64,000 nt of DNA from Zingiber officinale (taxonomy: Eukaryota > Streptophyta > Magnoliopsida > Zingiberales > Zingiberaceae): NCBI RefSeq assembly GCF_018446385.1, contig NC_055991.1, positions 115,611,794 through 115,675,793 of the forward strand. The letters run 5' to 3'. Positions 32,772 through 44,272 of the stretch are shown piece by piece. A program made the position numbers and the translations under genes. The notes under the pieces are model-generated. The model was not told where the DNA came from. It did not search any database and was given only the letters and a program-made list of their open reading frames with translations. Each line of letters opens with the position of its first letter. Within the stretch, counting starts at the first letter, position 1.

Positions 32772-35700
32772 ATGGCCGCCACTTCTCCTCCTCCTCCGCC
32801 AATCGTCGGACTATGGTATACATCCACCGAGTCTGACTTTAATGGCGATGATATATTGCAAATGCAAATATCCTACGATATTCCTAATTGTTGGTGCGGG
32901 TAGCACTAACGGTCTAACCCAGGTTTTGATGAATGACAAATAGGTTAAGTTAGTTGTGTTGTTGTCTGACACTTTGATCGAGTGTGCAGGAGAAGTCCAG
33001 CTAGGTCGACGGGCTGACCGGATAGCTGGCGAGAAGTCCAAGCGGGTCGACGGGCTGACCGGACGCTTGGCAAGAAGTCCAGCTAGGTCGACGGGCTGAC
33101 CGGATAGCTGGCGAGAAGTCCAAGCGGGTCGACGGGCTGACCGGACGCTTGGCGAGAAGTCCAGACGGGTCGACGGGCTGACCGGACGTCTGGCAGGTAA
33201 GTGAGGTAAGTCACTGGAGGGGAGTGACTGTGAGGACGCGTTCCCGGGAAGGGGACATTAGGCGTCGATCCGGCTTAGAACCATTTCGGATGTCTAAGTC
33301 GAGATCGTGACTAGATTCCGGTCTCGGAAAGACGGAATCTAAGTCATACTTTGCTTATCTATAAAACTGTGCTAACAATCTTTGCTGCAGGGTACATTTG
33401 CCTCGGACTAACCTTTTCTTGCAGGAGAAGGACTTTCTGGAATCCAGGCGCCCGGAGGCAAGTTTTATCCCCAGGACGACGTTGACACTTGGAGCATGCT
33501 GGTTGGGAGTGTTACGTCACATTCCAGGCGCCCGGAAGGGATCCAGGCGCCCGGAGCAGCATATAAAAGAAGCCCCAGGCAGGAGCTTCAACACACAAGT
33601 CTGCTGAGAACTCTGAGTCCAATCACTCTGCTGCTCTGCGCTCCAACAACGTTCACAAAGCTCGACGACTCACTCCGGCTCTTTATTAATTCATTGTTTG
33701 TCGGTTAGCTTTGTTTTCTTTCTTTTTCATTAGCAATATTTGTACGTAAATTGTAATTATCCGAATTGCTAGTGAATTGTCCAACGAAAGTACTCAAGGA
33801 GTACGGGCCTTCGAGTAGGAGTCGTCATAGGCTCCGAACGAAGTAAAAATCAACAGTGTCATCTCTTTATTTCTTTACTTTTCCGCTGCGTTTTAACTCA
33901 AGATTTTCGAATCGATATTCACCCCCCCCCCCCCCTCTATCGAATCTAACGGTCTTACACTAATGACCATCAAGTAATCATCCCCACTGCACATGCCCGA
34001 CCACATACATCGCTAGATGACTGCCTTACTTTTTTTAAGGATCAGTTTTTAGCTAGTCTGTGCTTCTCGATCCACCCCTTCTTCTCTGCTATCTGTAGAT
34101 ACTTCCATATTCCTTTATCCCAGTTAGTACCAAACTCCTTTAGGCTACTATATGGGATACTAATCTTATTCCGTCTATACGACATCCCGCTCATCCCTCC
34201 TATCTTCTATTATTTTTATCACCCCAAACTTTCCGAAGAGGGGACCTTTTTGTTATAGGCTCGAGTGGGCTCTGCGTTCTTTGATAAGATGCCTTCTTCC
34301 AACAAACACTAGAAGGAGCATTACTTTTTTGTTCACATTCCTGAGTGACCATCATTCCTGACCGGCTGGAAGATGGAGCTGATGAAGTCTCCTGCTCTGC
34401 ACAAGTATTGCTGGGAGCTGACCTACCTAAAGGTGACCGCTCATCTAGCCAGTCAAAAATATCATATACACAAGCTGCTACATGAAGGTGTTCTATATGT
34501 TTTTGGATTGAGTCCTCATCACTCAAGGCCACTTGGCTCATTAGGTAAACTATTTTTTCCTCTGTCACCTTAAAATCTAACTAATTTTACTTTCTTTTTT
34601 GCAGCCGAAGTCCCTACTAAGCGGCAAGAGAAAAATCTCTACCACTGAGATCAACGCTCATAGTGCTGCTGAGCTAGAAAATCACGGGCTCGCGACAGTT
34701 GGCAGCTTAGTGGATCAGACTGATGAGACGAGCCGAGCGGCTAGAAGTAGTACAGCCGCTAATATTGGTGAGCTTCCGTCTGAGCGGCCCACCATGGTTC
34801 CGATGTTCGTACCTTCTGAGTCGCGATCGATTGACTCAGTAGGTTTAGGCAAACCGCTGCTTCAGAGACAGAGGAGGAAAAGGCTCCGCTCAAAGGGGAC
34901 CTCCCGCTCGGGAACCTCGACACCCGCACAGATGGAAGTGCCTACCTCTTGGCCTCCATCTGAGCGGGGCGAGAGATCATCTTCTGCCGTTCCGGAGAGG
35001 ACCGCTGTCTTACCAATGCCCCCGTTATCCGATCGGACTCCATCAATTTTGGAACTACCGATCGACCCCATTTTGGCACAGCCGATATCCTTCTTTCCAC
35101 TACTGGCCAGTTTGGAGACCCTAGTCTCCACCATATGTTCCTCAAAGTCCAATTCCTAAGGCTAGGCAACTTCAGAGCCCCATGATCCGGTTGGCTATCG
35201 ACACATCTCCACTATGATCTGCCTATCCACTGACACCTGGCGTTCCACCGAGGACGACATGCCCCTGGTGCTCGAGCACATGATCCACATTCAGGGTCCC
35301 TTGGCTCAAACTTGGGCGGATGCCCAACATAGGACATTGATAATCCCGCCCGGGGAGTTAGCTGATGACTTTATATGGAAATCCACCATGGGATGCTTTC
35401 TGAGTATAGTTATCCTCTTGTACTAGGCCACTCTAACTCATACCCTGTGCAGGACTAGGTGGAGAGCTTGGCACTATGCCAGAGACTAGCGTTCCTCGAG
35501 CATGACAACAAGTTGCTGCGGGCTTTGCCCGGCGGAGAAAGCGCATCTCGAGCTGCTACTGAAGCTCTCTCCGCTGAAGTCATTCAGCTAAAGGAGGATC
35601 TAGAGAAGACTTCCAAATAATTGGTGGGATCCAAGCGGGCTTTATCAGCGGAGAAGGCTAAGAGCCAGGAGCAGGCTCAGTAGAGCGACTCAACAAGCAA

Positions 35701-36180
35701 GCCAAGGATTTTGACTCCAAGATCCGATTAGTGAACACCCAAAACCTTCATGCAATAGAGGACCTGGAGAAGAAAAAATTGGAGGCTTGGACCTTGGACA
35801 AGAAACTTAAGGAGACATAGACAGCTTTGGACCAAGAGCAATTGAGACGATCAGCGGAGCAGCAAAAAATTATCGATCAAGAATCTGAGCTGAAGTCTCT
35901 GCAGGCTGAGCTGGAGGCATCCAAGGCCCAATTGGCCAAGTATAAGGAGGACAAGCCTGCTCGGCTCGAGGACTTCTGGGCCAAATACCTTCGCTCGAAG
36001 GGCTTCAACCAACTGTTCTCCGATCGGATTCTGTGGCTATTTGATTTGGGCGTAGCGGGCACCATCCAATAGTTGAAGGATGACGGCCACTTATCTACCG
36101 ACATTATCATTGAATTTATTTGAAAGGACGAGCTTGTGGCTTCGCTCCTTGAGGAAGCTGTTACAGATCTAGAGTAGCTT
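32772..36180 (+). pseudogene. Antisense extra ORF (aORF) of Tat element A, Transposase_28-type domain
   Basis: It starts at ATG 32772 and matches the aORF of element B piece by piece: GLWYTSTES, then (after the solo LTR) FKDQFLASLCFSIHPFF, LVPNSFRLLYGILILF, IPPIFYYFYHPKLSEEGTF, MPSSNKH, KLLHEGVLYVFGLSP. A GT-AG intron (about 34545-34603, GGTAAACT to TTTTGCAG) lies at the same point as in element B. The second part has WADAQHRTLI and a coiled coil (about 35450-36060). Several stops are present. Pfam PF04195 ('putative gypsy type transposon') is the family I recall for the N-terminal half. The function of these proteins is unknown. The ORF is interrupted by the LTR at 32889-33959. Confidence 0.75.
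32889..33959 (+). mobile_element. Solo LTR in the aORF, TSD CTAAT
   Basis: It begins TGTTGGTGCGGGTAGCAC and ends GGTCTTACA. CTAAT is at 32884-32888 and 33960-33964. It contains about five 45-bp units (AGAAGTCCAGCTAGGTCGAC then GGGCTGACCGG) at 32990-33195 and a TATATAAAA-type box at 33560-33567. It is the same family as the full-length element at 55642-62969, which shares the array. Confidence 0.93.
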
Positions 36181-36599
36181 TTCTCCTAATTTCTTGTCAA
36201 CTTTTTGCCCTCCTTCTGAGTTTTTGTAAAAATTTTGGAGTACGAATCAATGTTATCTCATTTGGCTAGTATGGTATCTTGCACTAATTACTTAAGTCTG
36301 TCCGAATCATTTTCATCTCGCTCGGCTGCATATAGAATTTCCTCCTCGAGGTTTTCTGAGTACGATTCATTGGGTCTCTACTCGAGCGATTTATCGCGCT
36401 TTATTTAACGTAGTTAACTCGTGCCATATTTTGAAACTCCCAAGCAGCGACCGAGTGGCACATCGTTATAGAAGATAAGAATTGGAGCTTGGCTTGATCG
36501 GGTTGAGTGTCTTCCAATTCAGACAATTTCATGCGAAGATCCCTCTTTCACCCTCCTATGTTACGCCTAGTCGGATCGTGAGTATCCAACACTTGTGTT
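36181..36599. other. Spacer between aORF and tandem array, element A
   Basis: I see no gene here. It is 3' flank of the aORF and enters the tandem array at about 36600. Confidence 0.5.
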
Positions 36600-37115
36600 T
36601 TTATGATGTTCAATAGGTTTTATAGCCACCGCTAGGCTGTTATGGTGCTAACTCCCAAGTTTTAGCAACCGCTCGGCTAGTGCATTCATCGACTCGTGGG
36701 TTTATAGTCGTCGTTCGACTGTTGATTCGTAGACTCAAGAGTTTATAGTCGCCACTTGACTGCTGATTCATAGACTCAAGGGTTTAAGTCATCGCTCGAC
36801 TGTTGATCTGTAGACTCAAGGGTTTATAATCATCGTTCAACTGTTGATTTGTAGACTCCAGGATTTATAGTTGTTGCTCGACTATTGATTCATTGACTCA
36901 AGGATTTATAGCCACCTCTCGGCTATTATTTTCATCGACTCAAGGGGTTTATAGTCACCGCTCGACTATTGTTGGCATAGACTCTCGGGTTTATAGCCGC
37001 CGCTCGACTATTGATTTCGTTGACTCAAGAGATTATAGTCGTCGCTCGACTGTTGTATTTTTCTTGAATAATTTTGTATCAAGGGTTTATAGTCGCGCTC
37101 AACTTTTGACTTGGT
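36600..37115. repeat. Tandem array between pol and aORF of element A
   Basis: About eleven diverged units of roughly 40-50 bp, GACTCAAG(G/A)GTTTATAGTC then GCCGCTCGACTGTTGATT. It occupies the same structural position as the 65-bp array of element B, and both contain TATAAACC/GGTTTATA and GTCGAGC-like words. Confidence 0.85.
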
Positions 37116-37229
37116 CGAATGACACAAGAGTCTGGGACACTTAGGATTTTATTCATCGTTCCCCTACACTTATAGGATATACATTTATACAAGTGTATCT
37201 AAATTTAATCGAGCTTTCTCCCATCTCTA

Positions 37230-40200
37230 TCTTGCATATAGTAAGCTCCTGAAAAGTGTTTCTGAATGATTTTGTAGGGTCCTCCCCATGGGACTTCTAG
37301 TTTGGTGATGTTGCCGACCGACTTCACTTTTTTTCCATACCAAGTCGCCGATTTAGAATGACCTTGGAATCACCCTCCAATTGTAGATTTGCTTCATGTG
37401 CTGTCGGTATGCTGTAAGTTAAATGGAGGCCTTATCCCATGCCTCATCTACCAAGTCGAGCTTCATGAGCCTCCGATCGAAGTTTTCCTTATCGTATAGC
37501 TTCACCCGGTCGAACTCCACTCCAACCTCGACTAGAACCACTGCCTTACTACCGTATATCAGCTAGAACGGAGTTATGCCAGTCGCCTCTCTAGAGGTCG
37601 TGCGATAAGCCCACAACACGCTTGGGAGTTCATCAACCTAGCTACCTTCCGCGTGATCGAGCTGAGCCCGTAACCCTTTGAGGATTTCCTTGTTGGTGAC
37701 TTCTGCCTAGCCATTACTTTGGGGGTAGGCCACTGACGTGAAAGCCTGCAAGATGTCATAGTCCTCGCACTATTCCTTGAGCTTCCGGCGGGTGAACTAC
37801 CTTCCGTTATCTGAAACGAGCCGACGAAGGATGCTGAACCGACACAAGATGTTTTACCATATAAATTTGATAACCATATACTCGGCTATCTTGGCTAGTG
37901 GCTCAGCCTCCACCCATTTTGAGAAATAATCTACTATGATGTGTAAAAATCTTCGTTGATCGATCGCCATGGGAAACAATCCAACAATGTCCATGCCCGA
38001 CTGGTCAAACGGGCAGGACATGACAGATGCTTTCATCTCCTCTGTGAATCGGTACGGGATGTTATGATGCTTCCGGCATGACAAGCAAGTGGCCACCGTC
38101 CAAGCAACATCGTCTTGTAATGTGGGCCAAAAGTACCCAGCTAATAAGATCTTACGGGCTAATGACCTACCACCTGAATGACTACTGCAAGAGGCTTGAT
38201 GAACCTCTTGCAAGATGTATTCAATGTCCTCCAATCTGATGCACTTGAGCAGTAGCCTTGAGAAAGCTCTTTTATATAACTAGTCACCAATCAAAGTGAA
38301 TTGCCTGACCCTCTTTTTTAACAAACGAGTTTCCTCCTGATCGACCGGTGCAGTGTCTGCTTAGAGGAATTCTATCAGGGGCATCCTCCAGTCACTCAGG
38401 AAGTTTATCTCAGTCGTCCTATCGATGTGTGTCACCAATAAGACTTGTTCGATCGGCTTATCAATGACGATCGGTGATAACGAACTAGCTAACTTAGCCA
38501 ACTCGTCCGTGGCCTGGTTGTCCGACCGGGGGATCTTCTGTACAATCACTTCTTGGAAACATGCCTTTAACTTCTCGAAAGCTTCAGTGTATAGCTTGAG
38601 TCGGGTGTTACTTATCTCGAACGTGCCCAATAGCTACTGAGCTGCCAGCTGAGAATCCGAATGAATGAAGACTCTTGTGGCTCCTACATACCAAGATACC
38701 TGCAAGCAAGCTATCAAGGCCTCATATTCGACTTCATTATTTGTAGCCCGATAATCCAGCCGTAAAGGCAATTGCATCCTATCTTTCTGTGGAAATATCA
38801 AGAGGATGTCGATCCCACTACCTTGAGAGTGAATGAACCATCTATATATATCTTCCAAGCCGCATTCGACTCGGCATTCTGGACCTCGGTGGCAAAATTA
38901 GCTAAGGCCTGGGCCTTGATCGCCATCCGCGATTGATACTGTATGTCAAACTTGATCAGCTTGGTGGTCCATTTGATCAGTCATCCGGACGCTTCCAGGT
39001 TTAGGAGACTCTTCCCAGTGTGCTATTGGTCATCACCATGATCAGATGTGAGAGAAAATATGGATGAAGCCCTGAATGGTGAGTATTAGTGTATACACCA
39101 TTTTTTTTAGACTGGTGTAGCGAGATTCTATATCTTTTAATATATGACATAAAAAATACACCGCTGTTACTCAGAATTGTTTTGCCACACCAACGTTGAG
39201 CCAACTACATGCTTTGTGGATGATAAATAAATCTAGAGTAGCTCGCTGACATTGGGTTTTACTAATACAAATAGGGAGATGAGGTACTTCATAAGCTCCT
39301 CCAACGCCCTGTCGCAATCTTCGCCCCATAGGAACTTCGTCGCATGGCGCAACACCTTTAAGAATGGGTGACTCCGATCGAAGGATTTGGAGTTAAATCT
39401 TGATAATGCGGTGATTCGTCTAATCAGCCATTGGGTCTGCTTCAAGTTGTGGGGTGGGGGCATGTCCTGCAGCACCTTCACCTTGCTCAGATTTACCTCG
39501 ATCTCCCGTTTGGTGATGATATAGGCAAGGAAGCGGCCACTTTTTACTCCAAATAGGTACTTGTTTGGATTTAGCTTGATTCCGTATGCCCTTAGAGTTT
39601 GGCAAGTTTCTTCAATATCTGCACAAAGGTTAGCGGCTCAGAGAGATTTTATCAAGATGTCATCGACATATACCTCTATGTTACAGCCGATCTGCTATCG
39701 GAACACCTTGTTCATCAATCTTTGATAAGTGGCGCCTGCATTCTTTAGTCCGAATGATATTACATTATAGCAGTATGTCCTGTCAGCCGTAATGAAGTTG
39801 ACCTTCTCTTGATCTTTATGGGCGAGCGACAGTTGGTGGTAACCCTAATACGCGTCGAGCATGCAGATCAGCTCACAACCCGTCGTGGGATCCACCATTT
39901 GATTTATCCAGAGCAGGGGATAGAAGCCCTTTGGGCAGGCTTTGTTTAGCTCATTAAAGTCAATACAGACTCGCCACTTGTTGCCTAGCTTGGAGACCAG
40001 CATGACATTGGCCAACCATCTTAGAAATTATACCTCGCGAATGTGACCCATTTTCTATCTCCGCTCGGATAATCTGATTCTGCTCTAAGCTGAAGTCCCT
40101 TTTCCTCTATTTCACTGGCTGAGCGTATGGTCAGACATTAAGCTTGTGCTGAGCCACGCTTGGAGAGATGCACAGGAGCTCGTGCGTCGACCAAGCAAAC

Positions 40201-41150
40201 ACATCATGATTTCTCCTAAGGTAGGCGACCAATTCTACTTTCTTCTCATCTGTCAGGTCGACGATGACAAATGTTGTGGCTTCAGACCGGCTCGGATGGA
40301 TCTGAACCTTCTTCTTTTCCTCATAAACCAGCATGGGAGGTTCTTTCATGATGGTGTTCACCTCCAAACGCCGAATCTTCTGTGCAGAACCTTGCCTCTG
40401 TTTTGACCATCTCGATATAGGACAGCTGAAAACTCGTTCAGGGCTGGTCGGCCCAATATGACATTGTAGGCGGACGGCGCGTCTACCACAATAAAATTTA
40501 TGGTCATGGTCCTTTTGAGAGGATCCTCTCTGAGCAATATGGTCAGCCGAGCCTGGCCGATCCGCAAAACTTCATTGCCTGTAAACCCATAAAGTGAGGT
40601 CATCATGGGCTACAGTTCTCTCCGATCGATTTATAGCTAGTCGAATGCCTTGTTAAAGATTATATTCACTGAGCCACCTATATCAACAAAAGTTCAGTGA
40701 ATAGTATAGTTAGCTATTACCGCCCAGATTATCACGGTGTAATCATGAGAGATCTCCACTCCCTCTAGGTCCTGAGAAACAAAGCTGATCTCCGGTCTCT
40801 CAGCATTTTGCTTGCTGCATCCCACAGCATGTATCTCTAATCACCGAGCATGCGACTTCCTTGCTCAGTTGGAATCACCGCCGGTTGGCCCCATAGCGAT
40901 TATTCTGATTTCACCCTGAGCGGTGTTGCTTCTGTTTTCCTCCTCCTGAGCTGAGGATCTGGTTTGCTCAGCCGAAGTTGGGCAGGACTTGCATTTCACC
41001 TTTGCTAAGGCTGGCGATGGCGCTGCTCGTCCGCCGATCTCTCTTCTTCTCTTTGTCCATCCGACCGACGTTGATGTCGTCGATCGGGAGTTGGTGAGCG
41101 ATGACGGTATCCTAGACCCTGATGCCGCTCATGGGTAGTGGTATCTAGAG
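37230..41150 (-). pseudogene. gag-pol remnant of Tat element A
   Basis: Minus-strand pieces from right to left: a protease region (about 40690-40380) with SVNIIFNKAFD and YNVILGRPALNEF, where the catalytic Asp-Thr-Gly reads Asp-Ile-Gly; reverse transcriptase with EVYVDDILI near 39660; RNase H (38860-38360) with YRATNNEVEYEALIACLQ and IHSDSQLAAQ; integrase (38234-37854) with CLSCRKHH, GMDIVGLFPM and VDYFSKWVEAEPLAKIAE; and the integrase C-terminal GDLVW-type motif near 37330. It aligns with element B throughout. Many stops and frame changes are present. Most of gag is gone. Confidence 0.85.
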
Positions 41151-41310
41151 CAGTTGTCGCTCGTCCTGTCGTGCCACCCGGTCACGAGGTTTAGTGAGAT
41201 CCGGCGTTGTGAGCAGTCAGGGACCCTGATGCTATGTAGTTAGATAACTACTTATCATTCCGTCTGCCTCAGCTGCTTTATAGCAGTTTGGTGTATGAGG
41301 CTTGTACGGT

Positions 41311-42314
41311 TGTCACGGACCCAAGCCTCTCGGCCATACTGGGGTCGTGGTGTCTGGAGAGGTGTCGGGGTGACCATGGAGCATGCATACGCAGTTATTA
41401 TTCTTGCATTTGATGCGCGGTGCATCTGCATTTGCATACATGCCTAGTAGATACTAGTTGCATGTGATTGTCGTTGTTGCACTTGTTTGAAATATGGTTG
41501 TTGCATTTGGTTGTCATGCTGCATACATGTCATTTATTTTACATGTATATGCAGTCGTACTTATATTGCACAGGTGTCACGAGTATATCTGTTGCAGATC
41601 TGGTGAGTTTACTGATCATTGTACCATATGTTGATTCCAGATTGGGTATGTATCTGTCATTATGTTAGATGTGGTTTGTACGGTTTGTATGTCAGATATG
41701 TTTAGGTGCATTGATTATGATAGTATGATCATGTTCTTTATTCCTTACTGAGACTGTATACTTTGATCTCCATGTTTATTTATGGACCATGCACTATCTT
41801 TTCTATTACCCGCTGAGTTATCTATACTCACCACCGCATGTATATATTTATGTTTTCAGGTAGCTTGTAGATGGTTGGTGTCACTTGGAGTATCCTGTCT
41901 GCCGGGTCCTACGTCACATCTGAAGACCGTGCTTGTTTTCTTTTGTATATCTTTTTATTATTTTTGGCATTGTATTTATGTGTAGCCATGTGGCTATCTT
42001 ATGGTTTTGGTGTTGTATTTGTGTTTAAGCCGTGCCGGCATGCATTGTATTTATTTGGTTTGTGTGGGCTTTCCTTTGTTTTTCCGCTGTGTTTTTAGTA
42101 CAGCCGTGTGGGCTGTTTTACATATAACTGTGTGGTTGTGATTGTTCCATTCCAGCCGAGTGGGCTGTGATTATAACTGTGTGGTTGTGTATATAAATAT
42201 TCCAGCCGCATGTGGCTGATGTATTTTGTTTGTATTGATGCTTCAGATTGTCACCGATACAGGGGAGATGCTGTCGGATTTTTGTCTGGCAGAGACTCCT
42301 TTGGGGGCGTGACA
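41311..42314 (+). mobile_element. Ty3/gypsy LTR (chromovirus/Tekay-like style)
   Basis: It begins TGTCACGGACCC and ends GGGGGCGTGACA, a 7-bp terminal inverted match. It contains CCCGCTGAGTTATCTATACT and TTTTCAGGTAGCTTGTAGAT, which are typical of LTRs of this group as I recall. No 5-bp duplication is visible (ACGGT versus TATTT), so it may be a recombined or truncated end. Open frames inside are not genes. Confidence 0.55.
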
Positions 42315-42329
42315 TATTTGGTCAAGACC

Positions 42330-43330
42330 AACACCTTAAAAACCACATGAATTTTGTATGTCACGATAGTGTGGGCGTATACAAAATCAAAGAGGAGATT
42401 TTATTCATTAATTTTATTATCTCATCATCCTAACTTTATGACAAATAAAATTAATAGTTTGATCTATCAAATATTTGGTCAAAAACTTTGAATTTGAAAT
42501 AATATTGATTCCTCAAAACAATATCATTTAAATTCACCAACACATCAAACACCGTGAATTTTATATACCACGATAGTGTGGACGTATACAAATTCAAACA
42601 TTTGTAAGAGGAGGGTTTTACCCATTAATTATCTTGTCAATAAGTCTTTATGACAAATAAAATTACCTCAAACACCGTGAATTTTGTATGCCACGATGGT
42701 GTGGACGTATACAAAACCAAATATTTGTAAGAGGAGTTTTTCCCATTAATTTTATTTTCTTTTCATCCTGACTAGGGGTGTAAACGAATCGAATCGAGCC
42801 GAATATGCTGAAAATTTTAAGGCTCGAATTCGGCTCGAAATAGGTATATTCGAGTTCGAGCTCGATTCGAAGCTCGAAAATTTTAAAATGTTTGGTTCGA
42901 GTTCGGTTCGAAATAGGGTTCGGGTTCGAATTCGGCTCGAAATATTCGAACATGTTCGCGAACTATTCGAATTATTACTCGAAAATATGTTCGAAAGGTT
43001 CGAAATTTATTTATTTAATATATATTTAACTTATATTAATAAATATTAAGGCTCGCGAGCGGCTCGCGAGCGGCTCGAACAATATAATTTGGGTTCGAGT
43101 TCGGCTCGAAAAAAAGTTCGAACATGTTCGAGTTCGGCTCGAATTCGATAAATTCGAATACGAATCGAATATTTTTCGAGCCGGCTCGAAAAGCTCGCGA
43201 GCCGGCTCGATTCGTTTGCAGCCCTAATCCTGACAAATAAAATTTCCTCATACACCGTGATTTTTGTATGTCACGATAGTGTGGACGTATACAAAAACTC
43301 GACATTTGTAAGAGGGGGTTTTAATTTTAT
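42330..43330. repeat. Four-copy repeat, CGTATACAAA type
   Basis: Copies near 42346, 42549, 42669 and 43254 share CACCGTGAATTTTGTATG, CACGATAGTGTGGACGTATA and TTTGTAAGAGGAG, followed by TTTTATTCATTAATTTTATT. Each is about 70-130 bp. They may be leader repeats of the copia element to the right. A hAT MITE sits between copies 3 and 4. Confidence 0.75.
42773..43226. mobile_element. hAT-like MITE, 454 bp, TSD ATCCTGAC
   Basis: The terminal inverted repeats TAGGGGTGTAAACGAATCGA and TCGATTCGTTTGCAGCCCTA lie inside a perfect 8-bp target duplication ATCCTGAC (42765-42772 and 43227-43234), as expected for hAT. The inside is made of TTCGAGTTCGGCTCGAA-like words and has no coding capacity. Confidence 0.93.
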
Positions 43331-44255
43331 TTTCTTGCCAACTTATCTTTTTGACAAATTAATAGTTGGTTTTCCTTTGGTCACACAAATAATAGCAGTG
43401 ACTCCGATGGGAAGGATACTATTAGACATGCCTAAGTGTATACCATTACTTGACACTAAGTCCATTAATAAGATTATGCCCCTTCCGATGGGGAAGATCA
43501 CACGTTCTTAATTAATTTCCTATAGTCATCCTAAATGGAAGTTTGATCTGGTGATCCGCAAACAAACTCATCTGATATGGAGGAAGGCACTCAGAGCCAA
43601 CGCGCAAGTTTGTTTGCATCACTTACAAACCAGTAATGGAGACCGTGGAATTTATTAAAATAAATCCCTCTCCCACTTAGTTATTTAAAGTGAGGAATTT
43701 TAAGTTATCCTAGCATACATCGCATGCATACATACACATCACAGTAAATAAAAGCAATAAATATGAAAAATTATTTTCCAACTATTATGGTCTTTTCCTG
43801 TTACTGTCTTCCATGTGCTCCAACCCTAGCTGCTGCCATCTTTAGCCACCGCCATCGGGTCGAGTTGTCGCATCCATCTTGCTTTTTATTCCGCTGCGCC
43901 TCTGATGCTCCAAAAGTACCATGCCTCGCAAGAATCCGATCCGCGACAAAAATAGAATTTTACATATATCGATCCTATATTCCACGAGGGAATGTGCATG
44001 TAATCTAGATCGAAAATAAAATTCTAAAATCCTAAGGCTAATACAGCTCCAATTGTATTAGTTACATATAATCATGCACACATAAAAATAATACCCTTGA
44101 CATGTCCAAGGGTCCAATCACACACAACATCTTTAAGCCATAATAGTTGGAGCCGGCAACCACAAAGTTAGCACATCCTACTATTATCCTGCCTAAATTA
44201 TGTATGACATGTGCATAACCTAATTTGAAAACCAAACACACAGAGGCAAACCCTA
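43331..44255 (-). mobile_element. Non-coding internal region next to a copia LTR
   Basis: On the minus strand this follows the primer-binding site of the LTR at 44273-46874. It shows no gag or pol domain, so it is leader or non-autonomous internal DNA. Short open frames at 44062-44268 and 43763-44008 have no recognisable family. Confidence 0.5.
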
Positions 44256-44267
44256 GCTCTGATACCA
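44256..44267 (-). other. Primer-binding site of a copia element
   Basis: On the minus strand it reads TGGTATCAGAGC, complementary to the 3' end of initiator methionine tRNA, a few bases after the LTR end at 44273. Confidence 0.85.
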
Positions 44268-44272
44268 ATTAT

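Larger units (their letters stand above)
28974..41310 (-). mobile_element. Old Ty3/gypsy Tat-lineage element A, minus strand, 5' end truncated
   Basis: Read on the minus strand it carries gag/protease remnants, reverse transcriptase, RNase H and integrase (41150-37230). Next comes a 45-bp tandem array, then an oppositely directed extra ORF (32772-36180), another array, a polypurine tract (31771-31782) and the 3' LTR (31770-28974). This is the same plan as element B at 47166 onward, inverted. It has been entered by solo LTRs at 29249-31167 and 32889-33959. The 5' LTR and most of gag are missing at the junction with the LTR at 41311. Confidence 0.8.

Noticed and set aside
34599..35159. 186-codon plus-strand ORF as a host gene
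   Set aside because: It aligns in order with the second exon of the antisense ORF of the Tat elements and lies between their arrays and domains, so it is part of element A.
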